Source: Bacteroidales bacterium (GTDB taxonomy: Bacteria; Bacteroidota; Bacteroidia; Bacteroidales; UBA932). Taken from it: a stretch of 46,990 nucleotides of DNA. A program made the position numbers and the translations under genes. The notes under the pieces are model-generated. The model was not told where the DNA came from and made no database searches. It saw only the letters and a program-made list of their open reading frames with translations. Every line of letters starts with the position of its first letter. Within the stretch, counting starts at the first letter, position 1. This document shows, in pieces, positions 18,011 through 26,538 of the stretch. The stretch covers positions 1-46,990 of the forward strand of contig JAFUUB010000044.1 in the NCBI GenBank assembly GCA_017483985.1, given 5' to 3'.

Positions 18011-18039
18011 TTGTTTCTCGCTTGAAATTGTTATTTTTA
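18011..18039 (+). promoter_or_regulatory. Weak candidate promoter before the first GH106-like gene
   Basis: TTG (18011-18013) is followed after 18 nt by TATTTTTA (18032-18039), a partial match to TAnnTTTG. The ATG starts 10 bp later. Both spacing and sequence are off consensus. Confidence 0.25.
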
Positions 18040-18048
18040 CTGCACGAT

Positions 18049-21000
18049 ATGAAGAAAATCGCGATCTTCCTCCTTGCCTTGGGCGTACTTTCCTGCGGTT
18101 CGGCGGACAAGTACGGAGAAAAGGCATCCCAGTCTTCGCTTGCCGATTTGGAGGCCGGTTGGGCAAACCCGCCCCAGGCTGCCCGTACGCGGGTATGGTG
18201 GCATTGGATGAACGGAAACGTGACCAAGGACGGTATCCGGAAGGACCTCGAATGGATGGCCCGAATCGGCCTGGGTGGCGTCCATCATTTCGATGCGGCC
18301 CTTGGAACGCCCACGATCGTCGATAAACGATTGGTTTACATGGATGAAGGATGGCAGGATGCATTTGCCTATGCTGTCCGGACCGCGGATTCCCTGGGAT
18401 TGGAGTTTACGATCGCTTCCGCTCCCGGCTGGTCTTCGACAGGCGGCCCCTGGGTCGAACCCAAGGATGCCATGAAGCGACTGGTCTGGCGGACGGTCAC
18501 CGTCGAAGGTGGAAAGCCCGTTGATGTTACGTTCCCTGCACCTTTCAACCATGCAGGTGCTTTCCAGAACGGCGCCATGGCCGGCCGCGGTACCGGAGCG
18601 GATATCGAATTCTATGAGGATGTATCGGTAATTGCCGTGAAACTTCCTGACAGCCAGTTGTCTGCTGCGGAAAGGGGAGCCGTACTGACTTCCAGCGGTG
18701 GGGATTTCACCCTCGCGCAGTTGACGGACGGCGATGTCCGGCATGGTGTCCTGCTGCCTTCGGACGAGAAGAATGGCTTTGCCTGGATCCAATATGCTTT
18801 CCCGGAGCCGGTGACGGTTCGCTCGCTGTCGGTGGCCGGCCTGCCCGGCAGCGGTTTCGGGGGTCCCGGGGGTGGTGGTGCCTCCGCGAATTTCCTGGAA
18901 TGCAGTGACGATGGCGTGACGTTTACCAAGGTCTGTGACCTCCGCGGTGGAAGCATGGCGCAGTCCACGTTGTCCGTCCCGGAGACGACCGCCCGTTATT
19001 TCCGGCTTCATGTCGCGAATCCCCGTCCGCAGATAGGTGGCGGCATGTTCGGCTTCGGTATGCCCGGGCCGCCTCCGCAGGCGCCGAAGGGCACATCCAT
19101 CGCGGAATTTGAATTGTTCCCCTATACCCGGGTCCACCGGTTCGAGGACAAGGCGGGTTTCTCGTCGGCTGCCAACCTGACGGCGGTGCCGACCCCGTCT
19201 TCGGACGAGGCCTTCCCACAGCCTTCCGACGTGACCGATATTACGGCTTACTGCCAGGACGGACGTCTGCGCTGGGAGGCACCCGCCGGACGTTGGCGCA
19301 TCTACCGTTTCGGCTATGCCCTGACCGGCAAGCAGAACCATCCGGCCCCGCCGGAGGCGACCGGCCTGGAGGTGGACAAACTGGATCCGCAGGCATGGAC
19401 GCGATATTTCCGAACCTATTTCGACATGTATAAGAAGGCCGCCGGCGGCCTGATGGGAAGCCGGGGCGTACAATATGTCCTGACGGACAGCTATGAGGCG
19501 GAGAATGAGACCTGGACGCCTGCGATGTCGGCCGAGTTCCGTGAGCGCCGTGGTTATGACCTGACGCCCTGGATGCCGGTCCTTGCGGGTGAAATCATCG
19601 GCAGTCCGTCCCGGAGCGATGCTTTCCTCTTTGACTGGCGCGCTACCTTGAGCGACCTGATTTCCGACAATTACACCCTCCTCTCCGAGATCGCCCGGAA
19701 GGAATATGGCATGCTGGGCCGTTATACGGAATCCCATGAGGCCGGCCGTGCCTATGTGGGCGACGGCATGGACCTGAAGGCAACGGCAGAGGTCCCGATG
19801 GGGGCCATGTGGACGGATGCTTCCTGGCTGCCCCATACACCGGACGGCGGTGTGGACAGGGGTGTCTATAATGCCGATGACAAGGAATCGGCTTCCGTGG
19901 CGCATATCTATGGACAGAACATCGCCGCGGCTGAATCCATGACCGCCATGGGCGGCAGCGGACAGGCGTATTCCTTCCACCCCGGCAACCTGAAATTTCT
20001 TGCCGATATTGAACTGGCCAACGGTATCAACCGCTTCGTTATCCACGAAAGCGCCAGCCAGCCGGACGACGTGCATGTCCCTGGCTTGAGCCTGGGTGGT
20101 ATCGGCCAGTGGTTCAACCGTCATGAAACCTGGGCCGAACTGGGCCGGGTATGGGCGGATTACATGGCGCGGAGCTGTTTCATGCTCCAGGCCGGCGTCA
20201 ATGTCGCTGACATCCTCTGGTATTATGGAGAAGACAGTTGCGTCACTACGGAGTTCGGTCATAAGCCGCTGAATGTTCCTTCCGGATACCAGTGGGATTA
20301 TTGCAGCCCGAACGCCCTGTTGCACCAGATTTCCGCCAAAGATGGCCGGTTGGTTTCTCCGAGCGGAGTTTCCTACCGTGTCCTGTACATGGACCGGAAC
20401 GTAGAATACATGTCTGTTCCTGTGCTCCGTCAACTGGCCCGGTTTGCCAAGGCCGGCGTGTGGATCGGAGGCGCCAGGCCGCAGCATCCGGCTTCCCTGA
20501 CCGACGATGCGGCCGAATTCGACCGGCTCGTGAATGAGATCTGGAACAGTAAACGTTCCAATGTGGTCGTGACGGACAACCTGGCGGACTTCCTCCGTGC
20601 AGCCGGCCTCCAGCCGGACGTGAACATATCCGACGACATGAGATTCCTGCACAGGACGTCGCCTGCAGCGGAAATCTATTGGATCAACAAGCCTTCCCGG
20701 GAGAGCCGGAAGGTCTCCCTCTCTTTCCGTGTAACAGGACGCGAACCGCAGGTCTGGCATCCGGATACGGGAGTGACGGAACGTGTCTCCTACCGGATTG
20801 CCGACGGCCGTACCGTCGTGGACCTGGACCTTGTGTCGGACGACGCCGTCTTCGTGGTTTTCGGCGGGAAGGGATCGGATTCCCTTTCGCTGCCTGCCAG
20901 GGAGGAGCAGACGTTGCTGACGATGGAAGGACCCTGGGAGGTCCGCTTCCAGGAACGGCGTGGCGCCCCGGCCGTGGCAACCTTTGACAAACTGCAGTCC

Positions 21001-21381
21001 TATACCGAGTTTAAGGAACCCGGGATCAAGTATTTCTCCGGGATTGCGACCTATACGCAGACCATCGGTACCGGCGCCGTTTCCGGACGGGCAGTCCTGG
21101 ATCTGGGTTGTGTCAAGGATCTGGCGGAGGTCTATGTAAACGGTAAATTCTGCGGGACGGCCTGGAAAGAGCCGTATCGGGTCGATGTGACCGATGCTTG
21201 GAAAGAAGGTGAGAATGCCATCGAGCTCCGCGTCGCCAATACGTGGCCGAACCGCCTGATCGGAGATGAACAGCCCGGTGCCGTGCGGGTGACCTTCACA
21301 GACTCTCGTTATTACCGGGCGGAAGACCCGCTGCGTGCCGGTGGTCTGCTCGGTCCCGTCAAATTGGTGGAAATTAAATAA
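18049..21381 (+). CDS. GH106-like alpha-L-rhamnosidase lipoprotein
   Basis: The product has 1110 residues from MKKIAIFLL; an earlier in-frame ATG (17989) would put a non-signal extension in front. Cys16 in VLSCGS is the lipobox cysteine. The family opening FANPPQ-like segment reads WANPPQAARTRVWWHWMNG, followed by IASAPGWSSTGGPWV. Inserted jelly-roll (about 190-370) and (beta/alpha)8 segments follow, with conserved acidic motifs LTDSYEAENETW (about 474), YTESHEAGR (about 560) and IHESASQPD (about 664). A C-terminal galactose-binding-like domain carries NTWPNRLIGDEQPGA. GH106 enzymes remove terminal alpha-L-rhamnose from pectin side chains or plant glycosides. A paralogue lies on the opposite strand at 27466-30720. 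The ene-reductase-like gene follows 5 bp downstream. Close relatives are often annotated only as glycosyl hydrolase, so rhamnose specificity is likely but not certain. Confidence 0.85.
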   Translation: MKKIAIFLLALGVLSCGSADKYGEKASQSSLADLEAGWANPPQAARTRVWWHWMNGNVTKDGIRKDLEWMARIGLGGVHHFDAALGTPTIVDKRLVYMDEGWQDAFAYAVRTADSLGLEFTIASAPGWSSTGGPWVEPKDAMKRLVWRTVTVEGGKPVDVTFPAPFNHAGAFQNGAMAGRGTGADIEFYEDVSVIAVKLPDSQLSAAERGAVLTSSGGDFTLAQLTDGDVRHGVLLPSDEKNGFAWIQYAFPEPVTVRSLSVAGLPGSGFGGPGGGGASANFLECSDDGVTFTKVCDLRGGSMAQSTLSVPETTARYFRLHVANPRPQIGGGMFGFGMPGPPPQAPKGTSIAEFELFPYTRVHRFEDKAGFSSAANLTAVPTPSSDEAFPQPSDVTDITAYCQDGRLRWEAPAGRWRIYRFGYALTGKQNHPAPPEATGLEVDKLDPQAWTRYFRTYFDMYKKAAGGLMGSRGVQYVLTDSYEAENETWTPAMSAEFRERRGYDLTPWMPVLAGEIIGSPSRSDAFLFDWRATLSDLISDNYTLLSEIARKEYGMLGRYTESHEAGRAYVGDGMDLKATAEVPMGAMWTDASWLPHTPDGGVDRGVYNADDKESASVAHIYGQNIAAAESMTAMGGSGQAYSFHPGNLKFLADIELANGINRFVIHESASQPDDVHVPGLSLGGIGQWFNRHETWAELGRVWADYMARSCFMLQAGVNVADILWYYGEDSCVTTEFGHKPLNVPSGYQWDYCSPNALLHQISAKDGRLVSPSGVSYRVLYMDRNVEYMSVPVLRQLARFAKAGVWIGGARPQHPASLTDDAAEFDRLVNEIWNSKRSNVVVTDNLADFLRAAGLQPDVNISDDMRFLHRTSPAAEIYWINKPSRESRKVSLSFRVTGREPQVWHPDTGVTERVSYRIADGRTVVDLDLVSDDAVFVVFGGKGSDSLSLPAREEQTLLTMEGPWEVRFQERRGAPAVATFDKLQSYTEFKEPGIKYFSGIATYTQTIGTGAVSGRAVLDLGCVKDLAEVYVNGKFCGTAWKEPYRVDVTDAWKEGENAIELRVANTWPNRLIGDEQPGAVRVTFTDSRYYRAEDPLRAGGLLGPVKLVEIK

Positions 21382-21386
21382 TTCAA

Positions 21387-23333
21387 ATGGATAACCGATA
21401 CCCCCTCCTGACGAGCCCGATCCAACTGGGCCGGACGATTTTCCGAAACAGGATGTTTTCCGCTCCCATGGGAGCGACCGACATCACGGCCGACTGCTGT
21501 CCCGGTCCCCGGGTGCAAGGTTTCTATGAACTCAGGGCAAAGGGAGGGGCAGCGGCTGTTACGGTCAGCGAACTGGTCGTCCATCCTGAGACGGACGGGA
21601 GCCACATGTTGCACCTGGACCTCGAGACGCCGGGCTGCCTGGCCGCACATGCCTTCGTGGCAGACGGCATCCGTCGGCACGGGAGCGTACCGAGCATCGA
21701 GTTCTCGCATTCGGGACAGTATGCCGGCACCTATATGTCGGACAAGAACAAAAAGGAGAGTCTGAATCAGTGGGGCCCCTCCGACGGCGTCCGTCCCGAC
21801 GGGCGTCCCGTGAAGGGACTGTCCGTGGAGCAGATCGCCGATATCGTCCGCGCCTATGGGGAAAAGGCGGCCCTGGCAAAACGCGCCGGGTATGAAATGA
21901 TTATGATTCATGCCGGTCACGGCTGGCTGCTCAACCAGTTCCTGTCTCCCTATTTCAATCATCGGACAGATGCTTACGGCGGTTCGCTGGAGAACCGGGT
22001 CCGCCTGACACGTGAGGTGCTGCAGGCGGTCCGTGCTGCGGTCGGCCCGGGCTTCCCGATCGAGATCCGGCTGAGCGGAAGCGAGTTGTTCGAAGGAGGT
22101 TATGACGTGGCCGAGGGCTGCCGGATCGCGCAGGCGGTCGAAGATCTGGTCGATCTGATCCATGTTTCGGCCGGTTCCTATCAGTTCGGGTTCTTCCATA
22201 CGCATCTGCCGATGTTCGCGGAGCATGGCGCCAACGTGTGGCTGGCTGCGGAAATCAAGAAGCATGTGTCCAAGCCGGTGGCGACGATCGGTGCGATCAA
22301 CAGTCCGGAAATGATGGAACGCATCCTCGAAGAGGGGAAGGCGGACGTGATCTATATGGCCCGGGAGCTGCTTGCGGACCCGTTCCTGCCCGAGAAGGTC
22401 TCTTCCGGTCGGGAGGATTTGATTGTCAAGTGCCTGCGTTGCTATACCTGCATGGCCGAACGGCCGACGACCTTCACGCGGCGCTGTGCCGTCAATCCGC
22501 TGGTCGGACGGGAACTGGAGGGCATGGAGGTACAGCTGGCCGCACGGCGCCGCAAGGTGCTGGTTGCGGGCGGCGGTGTCGCCGGGCTTGAAGCGGCCGT
22601 TACGGCTGCCCGCCGCGGACATGAAGTCCTGCTCTGCGAAAAGAGCGACCGGCTGGGCGGAATCCTGAAGTCTGAAGAAGCCATCCCGTTCAAGCATGAA
22701 ATGTATGAACTCGGGCTTACGTTGGAGCGGCAGGCCCGGGAAGAAGGCGTGAAGATCCGGCTGGGAACCCCGGTTACGCCTGAGTTGGTGGCGACGGAGA
22801 AGCCCGATGCGCTGATCCTGGCTGTCGGCTCCCGTCCGATCGTGCCGCCTCTCCCCGGTATCGAAGGGGACAACGTCATCATTGTCAACGATTATTACTT
22901 GGAAAAGGATAAGGTGCAGGATACGGTGGTCGTGCTAGGCGGCGGTTTGGCCGGCTGTGAGTGCGCCGTCCATCTCGGCATGGAAGGCAAGCAGGTCCAC
23001 CTGGTGGAAATGCGGGATACACTCGCGCCGGACTGCAACATCCGCCACCGCCCGATCCTGATGAAGCAGATCGCGGACCATGTCACGGCGCACACCGGCC
23101 TGGCCGGCCTGCGGGTAACGTCCGAAGGCCTGGTTTGCCGGACGCGTGACGGCCGGGAAGAGCTGATTCCCGGCAAGACGGTCATCTGCGCGGTGGGACA
23201 GCGGGCCAACCGGGCCGATGTCGATCAGCTCCGCCGCAGCGCACCATTCGTGCGGGAGGTGGGGGACTGTGTCCGTCCGGCCAATATCACCAAAGCGATT
23301 TACGAAGGCTTCCATGCCGCAATGGATATCTGA
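21387..23333 (+). CDS. Old-yellow-enzyme-type FMN/4Fe-4S/FAD ene-reductase-like oxidoreductase
   Basis: The product has 648 residues and no signal peptide, so it is cytosolic. Residues about 5-340 form an OYE-like FMN TIM barrel (HAGHGWLLNQFLSP and DAYGGSLENR at about 173-205). Cys349, Cys352, Cys355 and Cys367 give the C-x2-C-x2-C-x11-C 4Fe-4S site of this class. Residues about 390-648 form a nucleotide-binding half (VLVAGGGVAGLEAA and VVVLGGGLAGCECA). This three-cofactor architecture is that of 2,4-dienoyl-CoA reductase, trimethylamine dehydrogenase, and the gut enoate, flavonoid and bile-acid reductases, which reduce C=C bonds next to a carbonyl. The exact substrate is not readable. It sits 5 bp after a rhamnosidase gene and 1 bp before an MFS transporter gene, so it is part of the catabolic operon, which is unusual for a sugar locus. 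Confidence 0.88.
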   Translation: MDNRYPLLTSPIQLGRTIFRNRMFSAPMGATDITADCCPGPRVQGFYELRAKGGAAAVTVSELVVHPETDGSHMLHLDLETPGCLAAHAFVADGIRRHGSVPSIEFSHSGQYAGTYMSDKNKKESLNQWGPSDGVRPDGRPVKGLSVEQIADIVRAYGEKAALAKRAGYEMIMIHAGHGWLLNQFLSPYFNHRTDAYGGSLENRVRLTREVLQAVRAAVGPGFPIEIRLSGSELFEGGYDVAEGCRIAQAVEDLVDLIHVSAGSYQFGFFHTHLPMFAEHGANVWLAAEIKKHVSKPVATIGAINSPEMMERILEEGKADVIYMARELLADPFLPEKVSSGREDLIVKCLRCYTCMAERPTTFTRRCAVNPLVGRELEGMEVQLAARRRKVLVAGGGVAGLEAAVTAARRGHEVLLCEKSDRLGGILKSEEAIPFKHEMYELGLTLERQAREEGVKIRLGTPVTPELVATEKPDALILAVGSRPIVPPLPGIEGDNVIIVNDYYLEKDKVQDTVVVLGGGLAGCECAVHLGMEGKQVHLVEMRDTLAPDCNIRHRPILMKQIADHVTAHTGLAGLRVTSEGLVCRTRDGREELIPGKTVICAVGQRANRADVDQLRRSAPFVREVGDCVRPANITKAIYEGFHAAMDI

Positions 23334-23334
23334 C

Positions 23335-24594
23335 ATGACGATGGAAATGAGGACGGTCGACTATGATAGACGGCGCTGGACCGTGCTGGTTGCCAGCTGC
23401 CTGATCAACCTGTGCATCGGCTCCATCTATGCCTGGAGCGTATTCTCCGCACCGCTTGCGGCCAAACTGACGGAACTCGCAGGCAGGGCCCTGACCGCTG
23501 CAGACCTGGCCATCGTCTTTACCGTGGCCAACGCCGTCGGCCCGATTACCATGATTTCCGGCGGTTTCATCAATGACCGGCTGGGACCCAAGTGGGTGAT
23601 CCTGACCGGCGGTACGATGTTCGCGGCCGGTATGATCCTGACGGGGCTTTCCACAAGTCTGACCGGCCTGATCGTTTCCTACGGCCTGGTCCTGGGACTC
23701 GGTCTCGGCATGGCATACGGAGCCACGATCAGCAATTGCGTCAAGTTCTTCCCGGACCGGAAAGGCCTGGTGGGAGGCATCGCGACGGCATCTTACGGCC
23801 TGAGTTCCGTCCTGGTCCCTCCGGTCGCGAATGCCTTGATTACCTCGGTCGGCATTACCCGTTGCCTGGTCATTCTGGGCGTGGTCTTCCTGGCCGTGAT
23901 CGTGTTGTGCTCCCTCTTGGTAACCCGTTGTCCGGCAGGGTATGCCCCGGTGGGGTATGTCGCTCCTGTCCGTTCCGATGCACGGGGTGCGCGGGACAAG
24001 GACTGGCGGGGCATGCTGGCGGATCCGGTTTTTTATATCATGATCTTCATGTTGATGTGCGGCGCTTTCAGCGGCCTCATGATCACCTCACAGGCCTCTC
24101 CGATGGCCCAGCGGATGGTCGGCATGTCGGCGGCACTGGCCGCGACCGCCGTTTCCGTTCTTGCCCTCTTCAATGCAGCGGGACGGATCGTGGCGGGAAC
24201 GCTTTCCGACCGGTTCGGCCGGGTTGCCGTGCTGCGCGGAGCTTTCGTACTGGAAATCCTCGGTCTGGGCTTGTTGCTGCTTTCCGGGCCGGGACAGACG
24301 TTCCTGTTCATGGCTGCCGTGTCGGTCATCGGTATCTGTTTCGGTGCCTTGATGGGGATTTATCCGGGCTTCACGGCCGACCGGTTCGGCCTGCGGAACA
24401 ACAGCGTCAATTATGGCATCATGTTCATCGGTTTTGCGGTGGCGGGCTATTTCGGCCCGACGGTCTGCGGCCGGATCCTTGCGCGGACGGGCGCTTATTC
24501 CAGCGCTTTCCGTGTGGCGGCGGTCCTGGCGATCTGCGGCATCATCCTGTCTGTCGTGTACCGGCTTTTGACGAGGACATCCAAAGAATCATAA
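23335..24594 (+). CDS. OxlT-like major facilitator superfamily transporter
   Basis: The product has 419 residues with twelve predicted membrane helices. I start it at ATG 23335 (MTMEMRTVDYDRRRW), 1 bp after the preceding stop; the open frame reaching back to 23218 overlaps the reductase gene. The N-terminal helix with CLINLCIGSIYAWSVFS and the following GGFINDRLGPKW loop resemble the oxalate/formate antiporter (OxlT, YhjX) group, which exchanges small carboxylates. A second loop, TLSDRFGRVAVLRG, lies at about residue 290. Coupled to the reductase gene, it may import an unsaturated acid and export the reduced product, but this is inference. Confidence 0.87.
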   Translation: MTMEMRTVDYDRRRWTVLVASCLINLCIGSIYAWSVFSAPLAAKLTELAGRALTAADLAIVFTVANAVGPITMISGGFINDRLGPKWVILTGGTMFAAGMILTGLSTSLTGLIVSYGLVLGLGLGMAYGATISNCVKFFPDRKGLVGGIATASYGLSSVLVPPVANALITSVGITRCLVILGVVFLAVIVLCSLLVTRCPAGYAPVGYVAPVRSDARGARDKDWRGMLADPVFYIMIFMLMCGAFSGLMITSQASPMAQRMVGMSAALAATAVSVLALFNAAGRIVAGTLSDRFGRVAVLRGAFVLEILGLGLLLLSGPGQTFLFMAAVSVIGICFGALMGIYPGFTADRFGLRNNSVNYGIMFIGFAVAGYFGPTVCGRILARTGAYSSAFRVAAVLAICGIILSVVYRLLTRTSKES

Positions 24595-24607
24595 TCATTC
24601 AAGCTAT

Positions 24608-26536
24608 ATGAAAAGTTTCTTCTTTACTGTTTTGGTCTGCGCGTTGCTCGCGCCGGCTTTCCTGGTGGGAACGTCTTCCTGCGGGAATGCCGCGGCAGGC
24701 CAGTCTGACACGCTACGGATCAACACCACCGAACTCGGTCAGGAAATCCGGGGCTTCAACGGACCTACGCCGGTGGAAATCACCGTTGTCAGGGGCGTCA
24801 TCACTGATATTGCCGCACTTCCCAACCGGGAGGGACCGCGTTACCTGCAGTTGGTCATGGAATCCGGTCTGCTCAAGAAGCTGAACGGCAAGACCTTGGA
24901 CGAGGCGAAGTCCGTCCAGTTGGATGCCGTCACCGGCGCGACCTTTACCTCGACAGGATTGATCAAGAATATCCAGCTCGGCCTGGAGGACGGCGGTGCT
25001 TTTGAGCGCAACGCCCCCAAAGTCATCACGGAAGCGAAAGTCCGCCAGGGAAAGGTCCGTGGCGAGCGGGAAAACGGCCTTGGCTCCTTCAAGGCGATTC
25101 CTTTTGCAGAGGCACCGGTAGGGGAGCTCCGTTGGAAGGCTCCTGTTCACAAGAAGGCGTGGGACGGCGTCCTGGACGCAACGGAATTCGGCGGAATGCC
25201 GCCGCAGCAGGCCCGTACCTGGCCGGGGGCACCGGCCCCGAAGGTGACCGAGGATTGCCTGTACCTCAATATCCAGACGCCGGCTACCTCCACCAAGGAT
25301 AAGCTGCCGGTACTGGTTTGGATCCACGGGGGCGGTTTCATTACCGGTGACGCCAACTCCAACGACGGCACCAACTTCGCCAAGAAAGGAATCGTGTTCG
25401 TCAGCCTGAGCTACCGTACCGGCGCACTGGGCTTCCTGGCCCTTCCGGAGCTGACGGCCGAAAATCCCCGTCACATTTCTGGAAATTATGGCCTGCTGGA
25501 CATGATCGAAGGGCTCAAGTGGGTCAAGGAAAATATCGCCCAGTTCGGCGGTGATCCGTCCAAGGTGACCATCATGGGTGAATCCGCCGGAGCCATCGCA
25601 GTCAGCATGCTCTGCGCTTCTCCGCTGGCTAAGGGCCTCTTCCGGGGTGCCATTTCCGAGAGCGGCGGTTCCTTCTGCCCGGTTGACAGTGTACGTTTCG
25701 ACAACAACGGCATCCGCGACGTGGCTGGCGCTGAGCAGTTCGGTCTGGAATTTATGAAGCGGATCGGGGCCTCCTCGCTGGCTGAACTGAGGGAGATGGA
25801 CTGGAACCGCTGGGTCGGGGACGAACCTTCCATCGGCGTGGGCGGCTTCTGGCCGACGGTCGACGGCTATGTCCTTCCGGATGACCAGTACAAGATGTAC
25901 GAGGCGGGTAACTACAACGATGTCAACGTGTTGATTGGAACGAACTCTGATGAGGGAGCGATGTTCTGCCGTCCGACCCAGTTGGACAAGTACCAGGCTG
26001 ACATCCGGGCCGAATATGGTCCTTTCGCCGATCGGATGCTGGAACTCTATCCGGCTTCCGATGATGCTGAAACCTTCGGCGCCCTGTCCGATATCTTCCG
26101 TGAGACGGCGTTCGCATGGCCGACCTGGGCCTGGGCGAAACTCCAGCAGAAGACGGGCAAGGGCCGTGTCTATCTGTACTATTTCGACCAGTTCGATCCG
26201 GAGCGGCCGATGTTCGGCGGTCCGAGCGCACCCAAACCGCGCGGTGCCAACCACGCCAGCGAGATGTCCTATGTCTTCGGTGGTGGCGGCTGGGGCCGTC
26301 CGATGGAGGGCAAGGACAAGGCCGTGAGCGATGCCATGCACAACTACTGGGCGAATTTCGTCAAGACCGGGGACCCGAACGGAGAGGGCCTGGACAACTG
26401 GCCGGTCTATCAGGACGGTGAGAAGACCGTCATGTTCTTCAAGGACGGAACCTCATTGATCGAGACCCCGAATAAGCCGCAGCTCCTGCTGATGGAAGAT
26501 TATTTCGCCTGGAAACGGGCACAACCCATCCGATAG
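24608..26536 (+). CDS. FMN-binding domain fused to a type-B carboxylesterase (lipoprotein)
   Basis: The product has 642 residues. A lipoprotein-type signal ends at Cys25 (GTSSCGN). Residues about 40-130 resemble the FMN_bind domain of RnfG/NqrC and urocanate-reductase-type proteins, ending in DAVTGATFTS, the flavinylation motif. Thr112 would carry FMN by a phosphoester bond made by ApbE. Residues about 140-640 are a type-B carboxylesterase with Ser326 (GESAGA), Glu449 (TNSDEG) and His549 (NHASEMSY). The esterase part is highly similar to the protein at 4251-5834, which lacks the flavin domain. It starts 13 bp after the MFS gene; the metallo-hydrolase gene starts 2 bp later. No apbE gene is in the window. 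The fusion implies an envelope protein that both cleaves an ester and handles electrons. Confidence 0.88.
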   Translation: MKSFFFTVLVCALLAPAFLVGTSSCGNAAAGQSDTLRINTTELGQEIRGFNGPTPVEITVVRGVITDIAALPNREGPRYLQLVMESGLLKKLNGKTLDEAKSVQLDAVTGATFTSTGLIKNIQLGLEDGGAFERNAPKVITEAKVRQGKVRGERENGLGSFKAIPFAEAPVGELRWKAPVHKKAWDGVLDATEFGGMPPQQARTWPGAPAPKVTEDCLYLNIQTPATSTKDKLPVLVWIHGGGFITGDANSNDGTNFAKKGIVFVSLSYRTGALGFLALPELTAENPRHISGNYGLLDMIEGLKWVKENIAQFGGDPSKVTIMGESAGAIAVSMLCASPLAKGLFRGAISESGGSFCPVDSVRFDNNGIRDVAGAEQFGLEFMKRIGASSLAELREMDWNRWVGDEPSIGVGGFWPTVDGYVLPDDQYKMYEAGNYNDVNVLIGTNSDEGAMFCRPTQLDKYQADIRAEYGPFADRMLELYPASDDAETFGALSDIFRETAFAWPTWAWAKLQQKTGKGRVYLYYFDQFDPERPMFGGPSAPKPRGANHASEMSYVFGGGGWGRPMEGKDKAVSDAMHNYWANFVKTGDPNGEGLDNWPVYQDGEKTVMFFKDGTSLIETPNKPQLLLMEDYFAWKRAQPIR

Positions 26537-26538
26537 CC

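Noticed and set aside
18037..20760. A 907-codon minus-strand open frame opposite the GH106-like gene
   Set aside because: The plus strand has full family motifs and a signal peptide; the antisense product is Arg/Gly/His-rich with no recognisable fold.
21387..23333. Calling the OYE-like protein a bile-acid or dienoyl-CoA reductase by name
   Set aside because: The cofactor architecture is shared by many specificities, and nothing visible fixes the substrate.
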